Assembly: GCA_905479745.1 (NCBI GenBank)
Contig: CAJQNO010000099.1
Location: 1-47,969 of the forward strand
Origin: an uncultured Flavobacteriaceae bacterium
Lineage (GTDB): Bacteria; Bacteroidota; Bacteroidia; Flavobacteriales; Flavobacteriaceae
Length of the DNA: 47,969 bases
Direction of reading: 5' to 3'
Shown here: piece by piece, positions 8,798-17,946 of the stretch
Numbering within the stretch: the stretch's first letter is position 1
How the letters are laid out: each line of letters begins with the position of its first letter
Made by a program: the position numbers and the translations under genes
Notes under the pieces: generated by a model
Told to the model about the DNA's origin: nothing
The model's input: only the letters and a program-made list of their open reading frames with translations
Databases searched by the model: none

Positions 8798-9735
8798 ATC
8801 GTGTAAACCGGGAAATGATCGCTTAACCCTCCGGCATAACGCCTCCCCAGAAAGGTTCGGAAGGGGTTACCTTTTCTTCTGCCTTTATATTCTTTGAGAT
8901 GTTCGGGGTTGAAAATGGCAGCCTTTTGAAATCGAAAATCGTTACCATGCTGCTGCATGAAATTATGGGAGATCAGTATCTGGTCGAATAAGAACCAGCC
9001 ACCTTTGTAAGTCACACTACCCTCATCACGGGTGAGTAATATTTCCATTGGATTATAGAATGTTGTACCAACGAGATGCTTTATACTGTCACTTTCAGGA
9101 TCGTCGTTAAAATCTCCCATCACCACGATGCGGGCATTAGGATCCACAGCTTTTATCTGCTGCACGATCTCGTTGGCTTTCACAGAGGCTGCCATTCTTC
9201 GGAAGGCGGTCTCTTCCACACCCTTTCTTCGGGAAGGCCAGTGGTTCACCAAAACATGTAATGTAAAATCATCCAAAATGACCGCTACTTCCAGTATATC
9301 CCGGGTGTAATCGCGGATACCTTCTTCGTTTACTACATGAACTGTATGCGCTGTAATATTTTTTATTTGCAGGTGATCTTTTCGGTAAAGCAGGGCGGTA
9401 TCGATACCTCTTTCGTCTGGCGAATCGATATGAGCGATCCCATAATGTTTGTGTTTTAAGTATTTGGATGAAACAAGCTCTTCTAGTACATACCTATTTT
9501 CAATTTCGGCCAGGCCTATTAGGACAGGTGGGTGACCAATTTCATTATAACCTATTTGGGAGATTGCTCTCCCCATTTTTCTAAGTTTTTTTCTGAAGCG
9601 TTTTTCGTTCCAGTTCCTGTTCGAATTCGCAGTGAAGTCATCGTCCAAAGTTTTCGGATCATTCCGGGTGTCGAAAAGATTCTCCACGTTGTAAAACGCG
9701 AAAGTGTAGTAGTTGTGGTTTTCCTTTTTCAGCAT
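8776..9735 (-). CDS. Endonuclease/exonuclease/phosphatase-family protein
   Basis: The 319-residue protein carries the metal-dependent phosphodiesterase fold shared by DNase I, ExoIII and inositol phosphatases. Visible motifs, in order, are FYNVENLFD with the metal-binding Asn, LAEIENR with the metal-binding Glu, VNHWPSRRKG with the catalytic His, MGDFNDDPESDS, and the C-terminal SDHFPVY. Length is typical for the Bacteroidota group with these motifs. There is no obvious signal peptide, so it is probably cytoplasmic. Substrate (nucleic acid, phospholipid or sugar phosphate) cannot be decided from sequence. It is monocistronic, divergent from hflX, and ends in its own terminator. Confidence 0.85.
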   Translation of the reverse strand: MLKKENHNYYTFAFYNVENLFDTRNDPKTLDDDFTANSNRNWNEKRFRKKLRKMGRAISQIGYNEIGHPPVLIGLAEIENRYVLEELVSSKYLKHKHYGIAHIDSPDERGIDTALLYRKDHLQIKNITAHTVHVVNEEGIRDYTRDILEVAVILDDFTLHVLVNHWPSRRKGVEETAFRRMAASVKANEIVQQIKAVDPNARIVVMGDFNDDPESDSIKHLVGTTFYNPMEILLTRDEGSVTYKGGWFLFDQILISHNFMQQHGNDFRFQKAAIFNPEHLKEYKGRRKGNPFRTFLGRRYAGGLSDHFPVYTICSIEKS

Positions 9736-9789
9736 ATATTCGGCAATATAAAGCCCTGTAAATTACAAAATTCCGAAGCAAAGCTTTTG

Positions 9790-9797
9790 TATCTTTG
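9790..9797 (+). promoter_or_regulatory. -7 element upstream of hflX
   Basis: TATCTTTG matches the Bacteroidota -7 consensus TAnnTTTG exactly and lies 17 nt before the ATG. I do not see a convincing TTTG -33 element at 19-21 nt, so only the -7 box is called. Confidence 0.4.
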
Positions 9798-9814
9798 CCC
9801 TCCTATTAAGATTT

Positions 9815-11020
9815 ATGTTAGAAAAAGAAGATATAGTATACGAAAAGACCATCCTCATAGGATTGATCACCCAACAGCAGAACGAGGAGAAAGCGACCGA
9901 ATACCTGGACGAACTTGAATTCCTTGCTTATACTGCCGGTGGGGAGGTTTTAAAACGTTTTGTGCAGAAAATGGAAATGCCCAATCCCAAGACTTTTATT
10001 GGTTCGGGGAAAATGGATGAAGTGGAAGAATACGTACGTGAAAATGATATTGGCACCGCTATCTTTGACGATGAACTATCGCCTGCACAACAAAAGAATA
10101 TAGAACGTATCCTGAAGTGTAAGATCATCGATCGAACTAACCTTATCCTCGACATTTTTGCACAAAGAGCCAAAACGAGCTATGCGCGTACACAGGTGGA
10201 ACTTGCCCAGTACGAATACTTACTGCCCAGGCTGGCAGGGATGTGGACTCACCTCGAGCGACAACGTGGTGGTATTGGGATGCGTGGTCCGGGGGAAACC
10301 GAGATCGAGACCGACAGGCGTATTGTGCGCGACCGCATCTCCTTGCTGAAAAAGAAGCTGGCTAAGATCGACCGCCAGAAGGAAGTTCAGCGGGGCAACA
10401 GAGGAGCGTTGGTGCGGGTTGCCTTGGTGGGATACACCAATGTTGGGAAATCTACACTAATGAATGTAATTAGTAAAAGCGAGGTCTTTGCCGAGAACAA
10501 ATTATTCGCCACCCTGGATACCACAGTGAGAAAAGTTGTAATAGGTAACCTTCCTTTTCTACTTAGCGACACGGTAGGATTTATACGGAAGTTACCTACC
10601 CAATTGGTAGAATCTTTTAAAAGTACGCTGGACGAGGTTAGGGAAGCCGATCTGCTATTGCATGTTGTAGATATTTCTCACCCCTCCTTCGAGGATCATA
10701 TAGATTCTGTGAACCAGATCCTGGACGAGATAGGAAGTTCGGATAAACCGGTACTCATGGTGTTTAATAAGATAGATGCCTTCGAACCGGAGATAATAGA
10801 GAGTGACGATCTTGTTACCGAGAAGACCAAAGCTCATTATACGCTGGAAGAATGGAAACGTACCTGGATGAGCAGGGTAAGTGGAGATGCGATATTTATT
10901 TCGGCCCTGAACAAGGAGAATCTGGAGGAATTCCGAAAGGTGGTTTATAAGAAAGTTAGAGAAATACATATTACCCGCTTTCCGTATAATAATTTTCTTT
11001 ATCCGGAAATTTTAGAATGA
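9815..11020 (+). CDS. hflX: GTPase HflX
   Basis: This 401-residue ribosome-associated GTPase splits stalled or hibernating 70S ribosomes in well-studied bacteria. The N-terminal HflX domain (~10-190) contains FIGSGKMDEV, the linker RTQVELAQYEYLLPRL and the GMRGPGETEIETDRR segment typical of the family. The G domain starts near 200: G1 VGYTNVGKST (~205-214), G3 DTVGF, G4 NKID, and G5-like ISALN. The length is normal, slightly short at the C terminus compared with E. coli. The start at 9815 follows an exact -7 box by 17 nt. It is transcribed alone and stopped by the palindromic terminator at 11068. Confidence 0.95.
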   Translation: MLEKEDIVYEKTILIGLITQQQNEEKATEYLDELEFLAYTAGGEVLKRFVQKMEMPNPKTFIGSGKMDEVEEYVRENDIGTAIFDDELSPAQQKNIERILKCKIIDRTNLILDIFAQRAKTSYARTQVELAQYEYLLPRLAGMWTHLERQRGGIGMRGPGETEIETDRRIVRDRISLLKKKLAKIDRQKEVQRGNRGALVRVALVGYTNVGKSTLMNVISKSEVFAENKLFATLDTTVRKVVIGNLPFLLSDTVGFIRKLPTQLVESFKSTLDEVREADLLLHVVDISHPSFEDHIDSVNQILDEIGSSDKPVLMVFNKIDAFEPEIIESDDLVTEKTKAHYTLEEWKRTWMSRVSGDAIFISALNKENLEEFRKVVYKKVREIHITRFPYNNFLYPEILE

Positions 11021-11067
11021 CCTTTTTTCTTCTGAACCTTCAGAAGATGGCAGATCCTTAAAAAATA

Positions 11068-11093
11068 AAAAAGCCGGCAATTGCCGGCTTTTT
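11068..11093. terminator. Bidirectional intrinsic terminator
   Basis: A perfect 26-base palindrome (AAAAAGCCGGCAA and its complement) with A- and T-runs separates convergent hflX and the DUF3078 gene. It can serve both strands. Confidence 0.85.
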
Positions 11094-11109
11094 ATTCAGT
11101 AAAAAAATA

Positions 11110-12030
11110 TTAAAGTCCGTAAGTGATCCCAATCCCCAAAGATTCGCGAATCTGGAATCCTTGTATGGCATTGTCGTCATAGATGGCCTGGAAGGAAGCA
11201 TTAGCTGTAATCCATTTATTAACAGACATAACCAGATTTAGGGTATAGTCGATGTCCACATTTTGCGGATCTTCCAGATAATTGCTGTAAAGGTTTAGAA
11301 TATTCTCAAGTTTCACATTGGGCATAACTTCAAACTTGGCGTACGCCCCTACTGCAGCACCAAATTCGAAACGCGTAGTTTCGTTTGCTTCTACTCCAAA
11401 ATAACCACCGGCATCATTGAACGCCATGATAAGAGCCGGATCGTTGCCCACATCGGTAAACTCACTGCTTACAAAGATCAATTTGGCCGTAGCAGGAGCG
11501 ATGTTCACTTTCAGATTGTCGTTTTTCTTCCACAGAAAACCAGGACCACCCTGAAGGTAGCCGGGAGATAATAATTTAGTGGTCTCGGTGCGGATCTCGT
11601 TTCCTTCAGTATCTGTACTATAGGCATAACCTGAGGTGAACTGGGTCCTGAAATTCATAAAAAATGAGTAGTACCAATTACTCTGTTTAATCTGTCTCCC
11701 TAGAATTGAGTTTAACTCCAATCTATCGTTGGTTTTTCGAGTAAACTCCTGGTCCTTTGTTTTAGTGATACCATAGTCGGCCATGATACGGTTATCCCAG
11801 GCTAATTTACCCTGGCGGTAATTTGCATCGTAGGCAAGAGACAGGTTGGCGGCATAGTTTGATGTTCCACCACCGGTCCATTCATCGTTAAATGCCGCCT
11901 GACTGAAAAGCAGGGAAACATTTCCAGATTTAGACCAACCGTCTTTCGGTTCGTCTTTTTTCTCCTCATCCTGCGCAAACAGGGCGAATGGAGCTATCAA
12001 TAAAATTGCAAGTACTACTAGTTTTTTCAT
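11110..12030 (-). CDS. DUF3078 outer-membrane-type protein
   Basis: The 306-residue protein has a signal peptide (MKKLVVLAILLIAPFALFAQ) and a short charged linker (DEEKKDEPKDGW). The family signature is FSQAAFNDEWTGGGTSNYA near residue 50. The remainder is a series of amphipathic beta strands with many Trp, Tyr and Asn residues, consistent with an outer-membrane beta barrel. DUF3078 is found almost only in Bacteroidota and has no assigned function that I know. The gene stands alone between a terminator and the end of the suf operon. Confidence 0.85.
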   Translation of the reverse strand: MKKLVVLAILLIAPFALFAQDEEKKDEPKDGWSKSGNVSLLFSQAAFNDEWTGGGTSNYAANLSLAYDANYRQGKLAWDNRIMADYGITKTKDQEFTRKTNDRLELNSILGRQIKQSNWYYSFFMNFRTQFTSGYAYSTDTEGNEIRTETTKLLSPGYLQGGPGFLWKKNDNLKVNIAPATAKLIFVSSEFTDVGNDPALIMAFNDAGGYFGVEANETTRFEFGAAVGAYAKFEVMPNVKLENILNLYSNYLEDPQNVDIDYTLNLVMSVNKWITANASFQAIYDDNAIQGFQIRESLGIGITYGL

Positions 12031-12148
12031 GGTATTGTTAATTAAGGCGGTAAAATTACTATTAATCCGATATCTGAGAAAACAGAAGTCTTTATTTTAA
12101 TCCATTTTCGATAAAAGGAAGAAACATTTCGCTATGTGGGGGAAAGAA

Positions 12149-12655
12149 TCACTTTTTCTTAAATAGCGGCACAGATGAGCAAGCTTCGCCATACATGATA
12201 CTCCTGGCGGTCTTTTGAAGTTTCTGAGCCAGCAGAAGATATGCGTTTTGCGGAATAGGTTTATGGGTACAACCTTTTATGATCACAGGTTTATCCTGGT
12301 ATTCACTAAGGTCGAGTGTGTTGATGATTTCTGTAAATAATATTGTTTCCAGGGTTGTTAGATCCCCAAAAACCACTTTTTTGGCATTTTTGGCGGCATG
12401 AAGTGATACGAGCATATAAGCCCATGCCGGAACGATGGCCTCTGAAGTGCATCCAACGGCGAGATATGCGTTGTCATAGACACTCCAGTCATGGTTCTTC
12501 ACATAATTTCTGAATTCCTTTTCACGGAGTACTATACCTTCAAACAACCATTCTGAAATATCCAGAAATACTCGATCGCCTTCGGGATAATGATCCTCCA
12601 GATCGAAAGTGATCAATTTGCTGTTCGCAACTCTGTTTATTATCTCATCTGCCAT
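12149..12655 (-). CDS. DUF2480 family protein
   Basis: The 168-residue product begins MADEIINRVANSKL at 12655; the frame continues upstream to 12721 but that would overlap the end of the HMG-CoA synthase gene. The visible family core is LITFDLED, DISEWLFEGIVLREKEFR, DNAYLAVGCTSEAIVPAWAYML and KPVIIKGC. No signal peptide is present and it is probably cytoplasmic. DUF2480 has no established function; Cys residues at GCTSEA and KGCTHKP are candidates for functional positions. It is the last gene of the suf unit, 13 nt after the synthase gene, which suggests but does not prove a role in Fe-S or sulfur metabolism. Confidence 0.85.
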   Translation of the reverse strand: MADEIINRVANSKLITFDLEDHYPEGDRVFLDISEWLFEGIVLREKEFRNYVKNHDWSVYDNAYLAVGCTSEAIVPAWAYMLVSLHAAKNAKKVVFGDLTTLETILFTEIINTLDLSEYQDKPVIIKGCTHKPIPQNAYLLLAQKLQKTARSIMYGEACSSVPLFKKK

Positions 12656-12668
12656 AATATAGGTGTAC

Positions 12669-14102
12669 TTATGAATACTTTCTGAGGCCTTTGGTATTTT
12701 CGTTGTCTGTTTCGATATCACTCAACGCAACTCCCGTATTTTCATGAACCGGGCTTTGCAGGATCCTGCTATGGATCTTTTCGTACAGTGCCACATCAAT
12801 GGCTTTACGATTATCGAGAATTGCGAAGATATTGACCGATGCTATTTTTTCTTTCCATTTCTTCTGAACGGTCCCTTCAAACACTTTCGATTTCGAGCCA
12901 CTGCCGTAGGCGATGAATCCAATTTTCTTTCCTGAAAGTTCTTCCTTGCTGTCGTAAGAACTCCTTAACAGGCTGAGCAATGCCATAAAGATCGAAGCCG
13001 TGTACATGTTCCCAATTAAAGAAGAGGCACGTTCTCCCTTTTCGATCTTGCTATCCACAAATTCACGGTACATAGTAGATTTGCTCGCCAGACGCTCCCA
13101 GGTTTTTCTATCGTTTGTCTCTGGGCCGATCTCCTGTACCAGCTCATCCAGCCTACCATCGGCTTCTATCCAGTCGAGCCAATTTGAAAATATTATTCTT
13201 CGCCCGTGATATGCATAAGGTAAATGGAATACAAGGTATTCCCATTCGTGTAGAAAATTTGTGCTGGATAGTTCGTTAAAGTGTTCCAGAGCTTCAGTTA
13301 CGCGGTCACTGTAGCACTGGTTGGAGTATTGTCCGTCGAAAACGGGTTCCTCTTTGAACAACTCAACCAATTCGTTTTTCTCATTCCAAAACCCGGAATC
13401 GGTCCTTGTTATAAGTTCGTTTAACTCTTCATCCGAATAATTACCATTTAGCTGCTGTAGCAGTTCTTTAGCCAACTGTTGTTTATTAAAAAAGCGTCTG
13501 GGCTTGAAAAAGTCGCCTACACTTTTTGTTGCCACACCCCAGTTTGGACTTATAGCGATAATGGATGGATCTTTGGTGAGAAGTACCGCTACGGCACCAG
13601 CTCCCTGGGTGTATTCACCTGTAGAGTGAAGCTCGTATTTAGACAGATCGGAAGCGATAACCACAGCTTTTCTATTCTCGCCATTTTCAACCCAATCCAG
13701 GCAATTATGCATGGCATCCACTGCGCCCACACATGCAAAAGTGAGGTCTACGACATCGCAATTTTTAAAACAACGGTCACCAAATTGGTTAGACAAGATA
13801 TCTTCAACAACTTCTATAGCGTACGTAGCTGTTGGTTTTGAACCATCAACTGCACTTTCGGTTCCCAGGTAAATACGTCCTATTTGGGTGGGATCGATCT
13901 CATTATCCCGAATAAGGTTAAGGAGGGCATTGGCTGCAAAACTAGCTGCATCCTCGTTGATATCTGGGATCGCCATTTTTTCCAGACCAAGACCTTTTCG
14001 AAGTTTTTCATAAGGAATATCCCGCTTTGCAGCGAGTTCCTGCATTGGAACATACAAGGGAGGGACATAAAAAGATATGGCGTCAATTCCGACTTTCGAC
14101 AT
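12669..14102 (-). CDS. mvaS: Hydroxymethylglutaryl-CoA synthase family protein
   Basis: The 477-residue thiolase-fold enzyme likely condenses acetyl-CoA with acetoacetyl-CoA to HMG-CoA, the second step of the mevalonate route to isoprenoids. The catalytic set of the family can be seen: Glu82 in YLGTESAVDGSKP, Cys124 in DLTFACVGAVDAMHN, and His293 in VFHLPYAYHGRR; TQGAGAVA is also typical. The start at 14102 was chosen because the longer frame to 14168 overlaps the upstream gene. It is longer than Enterococcus MvaS by about 90 residues. Its place in the suf operon, 11 nt after the MIP18-like gene, is unusual. A polyketide-branching HMGS homologue is a less likely alternative, since no PKS genes are nearby. 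Confidence 0.82.
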   Translation of the reverse strand: MSKVGIDAISFYVPPLYVPMQELAAKRDIPYEKLRKGLGLEKMAIPDINEDAASFAANALLNLIRDNEIDPTQIGRIYLGTESAVDGSKPTATYAIEVVEDILSNQFGDRCFKNCDVVDLTFACVGAVDAMHNCLDWVENGENRKAVVIASDLSKYELHSTGEYTQGAGAVAVLLTKDPSIIAISPNWGVATKSVGDFFKPRRFFNKQQLAKELLQQLNGNYSDEELNELITRTDSGFWNEKNELVELFKEEPVFDGQYSNQCYSDRVTEALEHFNELSSTNFLHEWEYLVFHLPYAYHGRRIIFSNWLDWIEADGRLDELVQEIGPETNDRKTWERLASKSTMYREFVDSKIEKGERASSLIGNMYTASIFMALLSLLRSSYDSKEELSGKKIGFIAYGSGSKSKVFEGTVQKKWKEKIASVNIFAILDNRKAIDVALYEKIHSRILQSPVHENTGVALSDIETDNENTKGLRKYS

Positions 14103-14113
14103 AACCGTGTTTT

Positions 14114-14440
14114 TTATAACATACCTAATTCCAGTTTGGCTTCTTCGCTCATCAGATCCTGACTCCATGGAGGATCGAAGGTGATCTCAACTTCCGCATC
14201 TTTCACCAGCTTTATAGACTTTACCTTGTCTTCCACTTCCATAGGCAGTGATTCTGCTACAGGGCAGTTTGGTGTTGTGAGTGTCATGAGGATCTTTACT
14301 TCCAGGTCTTCATTTACAAACACATCGTAGATCAAACCTAGTTCATAAATATCAACCGGGATCTCCGGGTCGTAGATCGTTTTAAGGACCTTTACAATTT
14401 TCTCACCTAATTCGGTAGTATCAATTTCGGTAGTGCTCAT
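14114..14440 (-). CDS. MIP18/SufT-like iron-sulfur assembly protein (DUF59)
   Basis: The 108-residue single-domain protein has the DUF59 hallmarks: TIYDPEIPVDIYELGLIYDV at ~21-40, with DPE at 24-26, and LTTPNCPVAESLP with the conserved Cys59, followed by FDPPWSQD. Homologues (SufT, PaaD-type, eukaryotic MIP18) help mature Fe-S proteins. Lying 3 nt downstream of sufE and within the suf operon supports that job. Which apo-proteins it serves is not visible. Confidence 0.88.
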   Translation of the reverse strand: MSTTEIDTTELGEKIVKVLKTIYDPEIPVDIYELGLIYDVFVNEDLEVKILMTLTTPNCPVAESLPMEVEDKVKSIKLVKDAEVEITFDPPWSQDLMSEEAKLELGML

Positions 14441-14443
14441 TTT

Positions 14444-14869
14444 TTATTTCTTTAGCTGCGCCTGAAAAGCCACAGCATATAGTTTCATTTGTTTTATCAT
14501 AGACACCAATCCATTCGCACGGGTAGGTGACAGGTGTTCTTTCAGCCCGATCTCATCGATGAAATTTGTATTGGCAGCTGCGATCTCCTCCGGTCTATGA
14601 CCTGAGAACACCCTGATGAGAACAGCAATAATCCCTTTGGTGATAATTGCATCGCTATCGGCGGTAAAGATCACCTTATCCTCTTTTAAGTATGCATCCA
14701 GCCACACCTTACTTTGACAACCTTTAATTAGCTTATCGTCGGTTTTGCGTTGCGGATCTATCAATGGCAGTGTTTTTCCAAGCTGGATAAGATGTTCGTA
14801 TTTATCCATCCAATCTTCAAAAAGTGAGAATTCATCGATCAGTTCTTCTTGTATTGCCGCGATGCTCAT
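14444..14869 (-). CDS. sufE: SufE sulfur acceptor
   Basis: The 141-residue protein accepts persulfide from SufS and passes it to the SufBCD scaffold. The catalytic Cys51 lies in KLIKGCQSKVW, the same position as in E. coli SufE, followed by FSGHRPEEI, also conserved. The gene follows the META lipoprotein by 10 nt and precedes the DUF59 gene by 3 nt in the suf operon. The length is normal. Confidence 0.93.
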   Translation of the reverse strand: MSIAAIQEELIDEFSLFEDWMDKYEHLIQLGKTLPLIDPQRKTDDKLIKGCQSKVWLDAYLKEDKVIFTADSDAIITKGIIAVLIRVFSGHRPEEIAAANTNFIDEIGLKEHLSPTRANGLVSMIKQMKLYAVAFQAQLKK

Positions 14870-14879
14870 ACCAGATATT

Positions 14880-15308
14880 CTATTGAGTTATTTCTTTCTG
14901 TGCTTTTAAAAGTATACTTCGGTCGTTCCTCGAGTATAGCGTGAGGACATTCTCTTCGATAGAATAAGATCCTGTATTTCTCAGGGCTTGTAAGAACAGA
15001 TTCTCATTGGTCATTATGGGTTCATCACAGGCCATTTCGGTAGATCCTATATCAGAAAAAGATAAGGCATACAGATCAAGGGTATAACTTCCGAAAAACG
15101 AATTACATCCTGTATTTCCTTTTACAGTCTTATCGTAAGCCATAAAAGAGATGCTTGGTGGGTTCTGCGAAACCAATTCATCTCCTAGGATGGTTACTGT
15201 ATAGTTACCGGCTAATTGAACATTCCCGGCAGCGTCGATTACTTTTTTTGTTTCATCGCAACTAATAAAAAAAGTAGCAGCGATACAGAGTGAGATTAGT
15301 GTTTTCAT
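14880..15308 (-). CDS. META-domain lipoprotein
   Basis: The 142-residue protein has a lipoprotein signal (FISC, Cys17). A single META domain follows, recognisable from LAGNYTV, PSISFMAYDKTVKGNTGCNSFFGSY and an ending RSILLK. META domains occur in the heat-inducible HslJ and in secreted proteins; their function is poorly known. It sits inside the suf unit between sufS (63 nt upstream) and sufE (10 nt downstream), although its product is probably exported, so any link to Fe-S assembly is only positional. Confidence 0.8.
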   Translation of the reverse strand: MKTLISLCIAATFFISCDETKKVIDAAGNVQLAGNYTVTILGDELVSQNPPSISFMAYDKTVKGNTGCNSFFGSYTLDLYALSFSDIGSTEMACDEPIMTNENLFLQALRNTGSYSIEENVLTLYSRNDRSILLKAQKEITQ

Positions 15309-15371
15309 AATACTGTTATTTTGTGTATTCCGAAGATACTATAAAACTTCGGCCTTCTTAAATTCCTGTTT

Positions 15372-16589
15372 TTAGCTCAACATATTTTGGGCTTGCCTAA
15401 CAGCGTCTACCAACTTATCTACTTCCTCCATGGTATTGTAAAAAGCAAAAGAAGCGCGTACCGTTCCAGGGATCTTATAAAAATCCATGATAGGTTGAGC
15501 ACAATGATGTCCTGTTCTTACAGCGATACCCAGTTTGTCCAGAATAGTCCCTACATCGTAAGGATGTATTCCTTCAAGGTTGAAGGAAATCACTGATGTT
15601 TTGTCTTTTCCCGTTCCATAGATCCGCAGGCCGCGAATTTTCAATAATTCCGCGGTAGCATATTCCAAGAGTTGAGATTCATGCTGAGCGATCGCATCGA
15701 AACCAATTTCGTTTAAATAGTCAATCGCTGTGCCAAAAGCTATTCCACCGGCAATATTGGGAGTTCCGGCTTCAAATTTGTGAGGCAGGTCTGCATAAGT
15801 GGTCTTTTCGAAAGTTACTTCGGCGATCATTTCCCCACCGCCCTGGTAAGGAGGTAATTTATGTAACCACTCCTCTTTACCATACAGCATGCCCACTCCG
15901 GTTGGCCCACACATTTTATGAGCACTGGTAACATAGAAGTCCACATCCAAAGCCTGTAGATCTGGTTTTATATGAGAACAGGACTGCGCGCCATCAACCA
16001 AAACGGCTGCTCCGTAAGTGTGTGCCTTTTCAATTATTTCTTCGATCGGATTGATGGTTCCCAGTGCGTTCGAAATATGGTTCACGAAAACGAGTTTGGT
16101 CTTTTCCGTAAGCAATGTATCATATTCGTCAAGAATAAGTGTTCCTTCTTCGCTCATGGGTATCACTTTCAGCTGAGCACCGGTTTTTTCACAAAGCATC
16201 TGCCAGGGTACAATATTGGAATGATGCTCCATGGCCGACACCAGAACCTCGTTGCCGGTTTTCAGAAAAGATGAAAAACCATTTGCAACCAGGTTGATAC
16301 CATCTGTGGTTCCCGAAGTAAAGATCACTTCATGGTTATGTGCAATATTAAAATGCTTTTGTATTTTTTTTCGGGCCTGTTCGTAGGCGTCGGTGGCTTC
16401 CTGGGAAAGGGTATGAACTCCCCGATGAATATTGGCATTATAGTGAGTGTAATAGTGTGAAATACTATCTATTACTTGTTTCGGTTTTTGGGATGTTGCA
16501 GCATTATCCAGATAAACCAATGGCTTGCCATTCACCTCGCGTTTAAGTATGGGGAAATCTTCTCGTATTTGAGTCACATTTAATGCCAT
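15372..16589 (-). CDS. sufS: SufS cysteine desulfurase
   Basis: The 405-residue PLP enzyme removes sulfur from cysteine to form a protein persulfide and alanine. The PLP lysine is K225 in TSAHKMCGPTGVGMLYGK and the active Cys363 is in RTGHHCAQPIM; EHHSNIVPWQ and LVDGAQSCSH are further family motifs. The RTGHHCAQP form marks it as the SufS (group II) type rather than IscS. It is 21 nt after sufD and is followed by its acceptor gene sufE after one intervening lipoprotein gene. Confidence 0.96.
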   Translation of the reverse strand: MALNVTQIREDFPILKREVNGKPLVYLDNAATSQKPKQVIDSISHYYTHYNANIHRGVHTLSQEATDAYEQARKKIQKHFNIAHNHEVIFTSGTTDGINLVANGFSSFLKTGNEVLVSAMEHHSNIVPWQMLCEKTGAQLKVIPMSEEGTLILDEYDTLLTEKTKLVFVNHISNALGTINPIEEIIEKAHTYGAAVLVDGAQSCSHIKPDLQALDVDFYVTSAHKMCGPTGVGMLYGKEEWLHKLPPYQGGGEMIAEVTFEKTTYADLPHKFEAGTPNIAGGIAFGTAIDYLNEIGFDAIAQHESQLLEYATAELLKIRGLRIYGTGKDKTSVISFNLEGIHPYDVGTILDKLGIAVRTGHHCAQPIMDFYKIPGTVRASFAFYNTMEEVDKLVDAVRQAQNMLS

Positions 16590-16610
16590 CCGGATATCTA
16601 TTGTAATGCG

Positions 16611-17924
16611 TTAAAGGTCGAACCCAAGATGAACTCCTATCTTGGTAGCGATCAGTTTATTGATTCGCCTTTTCAGCTCAGGGATCTTTACACTTTCCAG
16701 CACATTGTTCGCGAAAGCATACATAAGCAGCGCTCTGGCCTCCTTTTTCCCTATTCCACGGGAACGAAGATAGAACAAGGCTTCTTCGTCCAGTTGCCCA
16801 ATAGTACATCCATGCGAACATTTTACATCGTCTGCGAAGATCTCCAACTGTGGTTTAGCATTTATCGTAGCCTTGTCGTCTATCAGGATGTTATTATTTT
16901 GCTGAAATGCGTCTGTTTTCTGAGCTTCTCTTTCCACAACCACCTTGCCATTGAATACACCGGTAGACGAGTCTCCGAAAATCCCTTTGTAGTCCTGATG
17001 ACTTTCACAATTGGGTTCGATATGGTTTACCAGGGTATTGTGGTCTACATGTTGCTTACCTTCCAGAATTGTGATTCCTTTTAGGGTAGAATCACATCGT
17101 TCTCCTCTTTGGTAGAAATTAAGGTTGTTTCTTGTCATTTTTCCACCAAATGAAAAGGTATGCACCCTGCAGTTACTTTGTTCTTCCTGTGAAATATAAG
17201 TAGTATCTATCAGGGAAGCGTTCGCCTTGTCATTCTGGATCTTATAGTAATCCACATAGGCACGTTTTTCTGCAAAAATTTCTGTAACCGAATTGGTAAA
17301 AACTGCATTTTCGGAAAGACTTTGGTGCCTTTCAATAATTTGTACGTGAGCATTTTCACCAACAATGATAAGATTACGAGGTTGTAGCATCAGCGCGGCC
17401 TCGTTTCCGGTTGCAAAATTGATCACTTCTATGGGTTTTTCTACTTCCCGGTGCTTCGGAATGTAGATATATGCACCCTCGCGGGCGAAAGCGGTATTGA
17501 GAGATGTAAGGCTGTCTTTCCCGGCAACTTTATTGAAATAAGCCTCTATTACGGGCTTATATTTCGGTTTGCTGAGTGCTGCAGACAACAGGCAAACATC
17601 CATCTTGTCGTGTGTAGTTTCAGAAAGAAAAGAATTATAAACACCGTCAACAAATACAATTTTGTAGGTATCGATATCATGCAGGAAATACTGCTTTACT
17701 TCCTTAAATTCGACGGCGTGGTCCTTCTTAGGTGACAGGCTGTAATCTGTTTTCAACAGGGAATTTAGAGAGGTGTATTTCCAATCCTCCATTTTCTTAG
17801 ACGGGAACCCTTCGTTCTCAAAGATCTTGATAGCCTTGCTCTTTAAGTCGTAAATAGGGGAGTCTGCTTCGAGATGATCTTCGAACGCGATATAAGAGGA
17901 TAATAATTTATTTTTCAAATTCAT
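16611..17924 (-). CDS. sufD: SufD, Fe-S cluster assembly scaffold subunit
   Basis: The 437-residue protein is a subunit of the SufBC2D scaffold, which builds Fe-S clusters with ATP hydrolysis by SufC. The N-terminal helical part has the MEDWKYTSL segment; the parallel beta-helix core follows, and the C-terminal part holds DDVKCSHGCTIGQLDEEALFYLRSRGI with the conserved C and H of the SufB/SufD interface. The gene order sufB-C-D-S matches the usual operon. Spacing is 22 nt to sufC and 21 nt to sufS. Confidence 0.95.
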   Translation of the reverse strand: MNLKNKLLSSYIAFEDHLEADSPIYDLKSKAIKIFENEGFPSKKMEDWKYTSLNSLLKTDYSLSPKKDHAVEFKEVKQYFLHDIDTYKIVFVDGVYNSFLSETTHDKMDVCLLSAALSKPKYKPVIEAYFNKVAGKDSLTSLNTAFAREGAYIYIPKHREVEKPIEVINFATGNEAALMLQPRNLIIVGENAHVQIIERHQSLSENAVFTNSVTEIFAEKRAYVDYYKIQNDKANASLIDTTYISQEEQSNCRVHTFSFGGKMTRNNLNFYQRGERCDSTLKGITILEGKQHVDHNTLVNHIEPNCESHQDYKGIFGDSSTGVFNGKVVVEREAQKTDAFQQNNNILIDDKATINAKPQLEIFADDVKCSHGCTIGQLDEEALFYLRSRGIGKKEARALLMYAFANNVLESVKIPELKRRINKLIATKIGVHLGFDL

Positions 17925-17946
17925 AAGCTGTCCTTCATACAGGCTA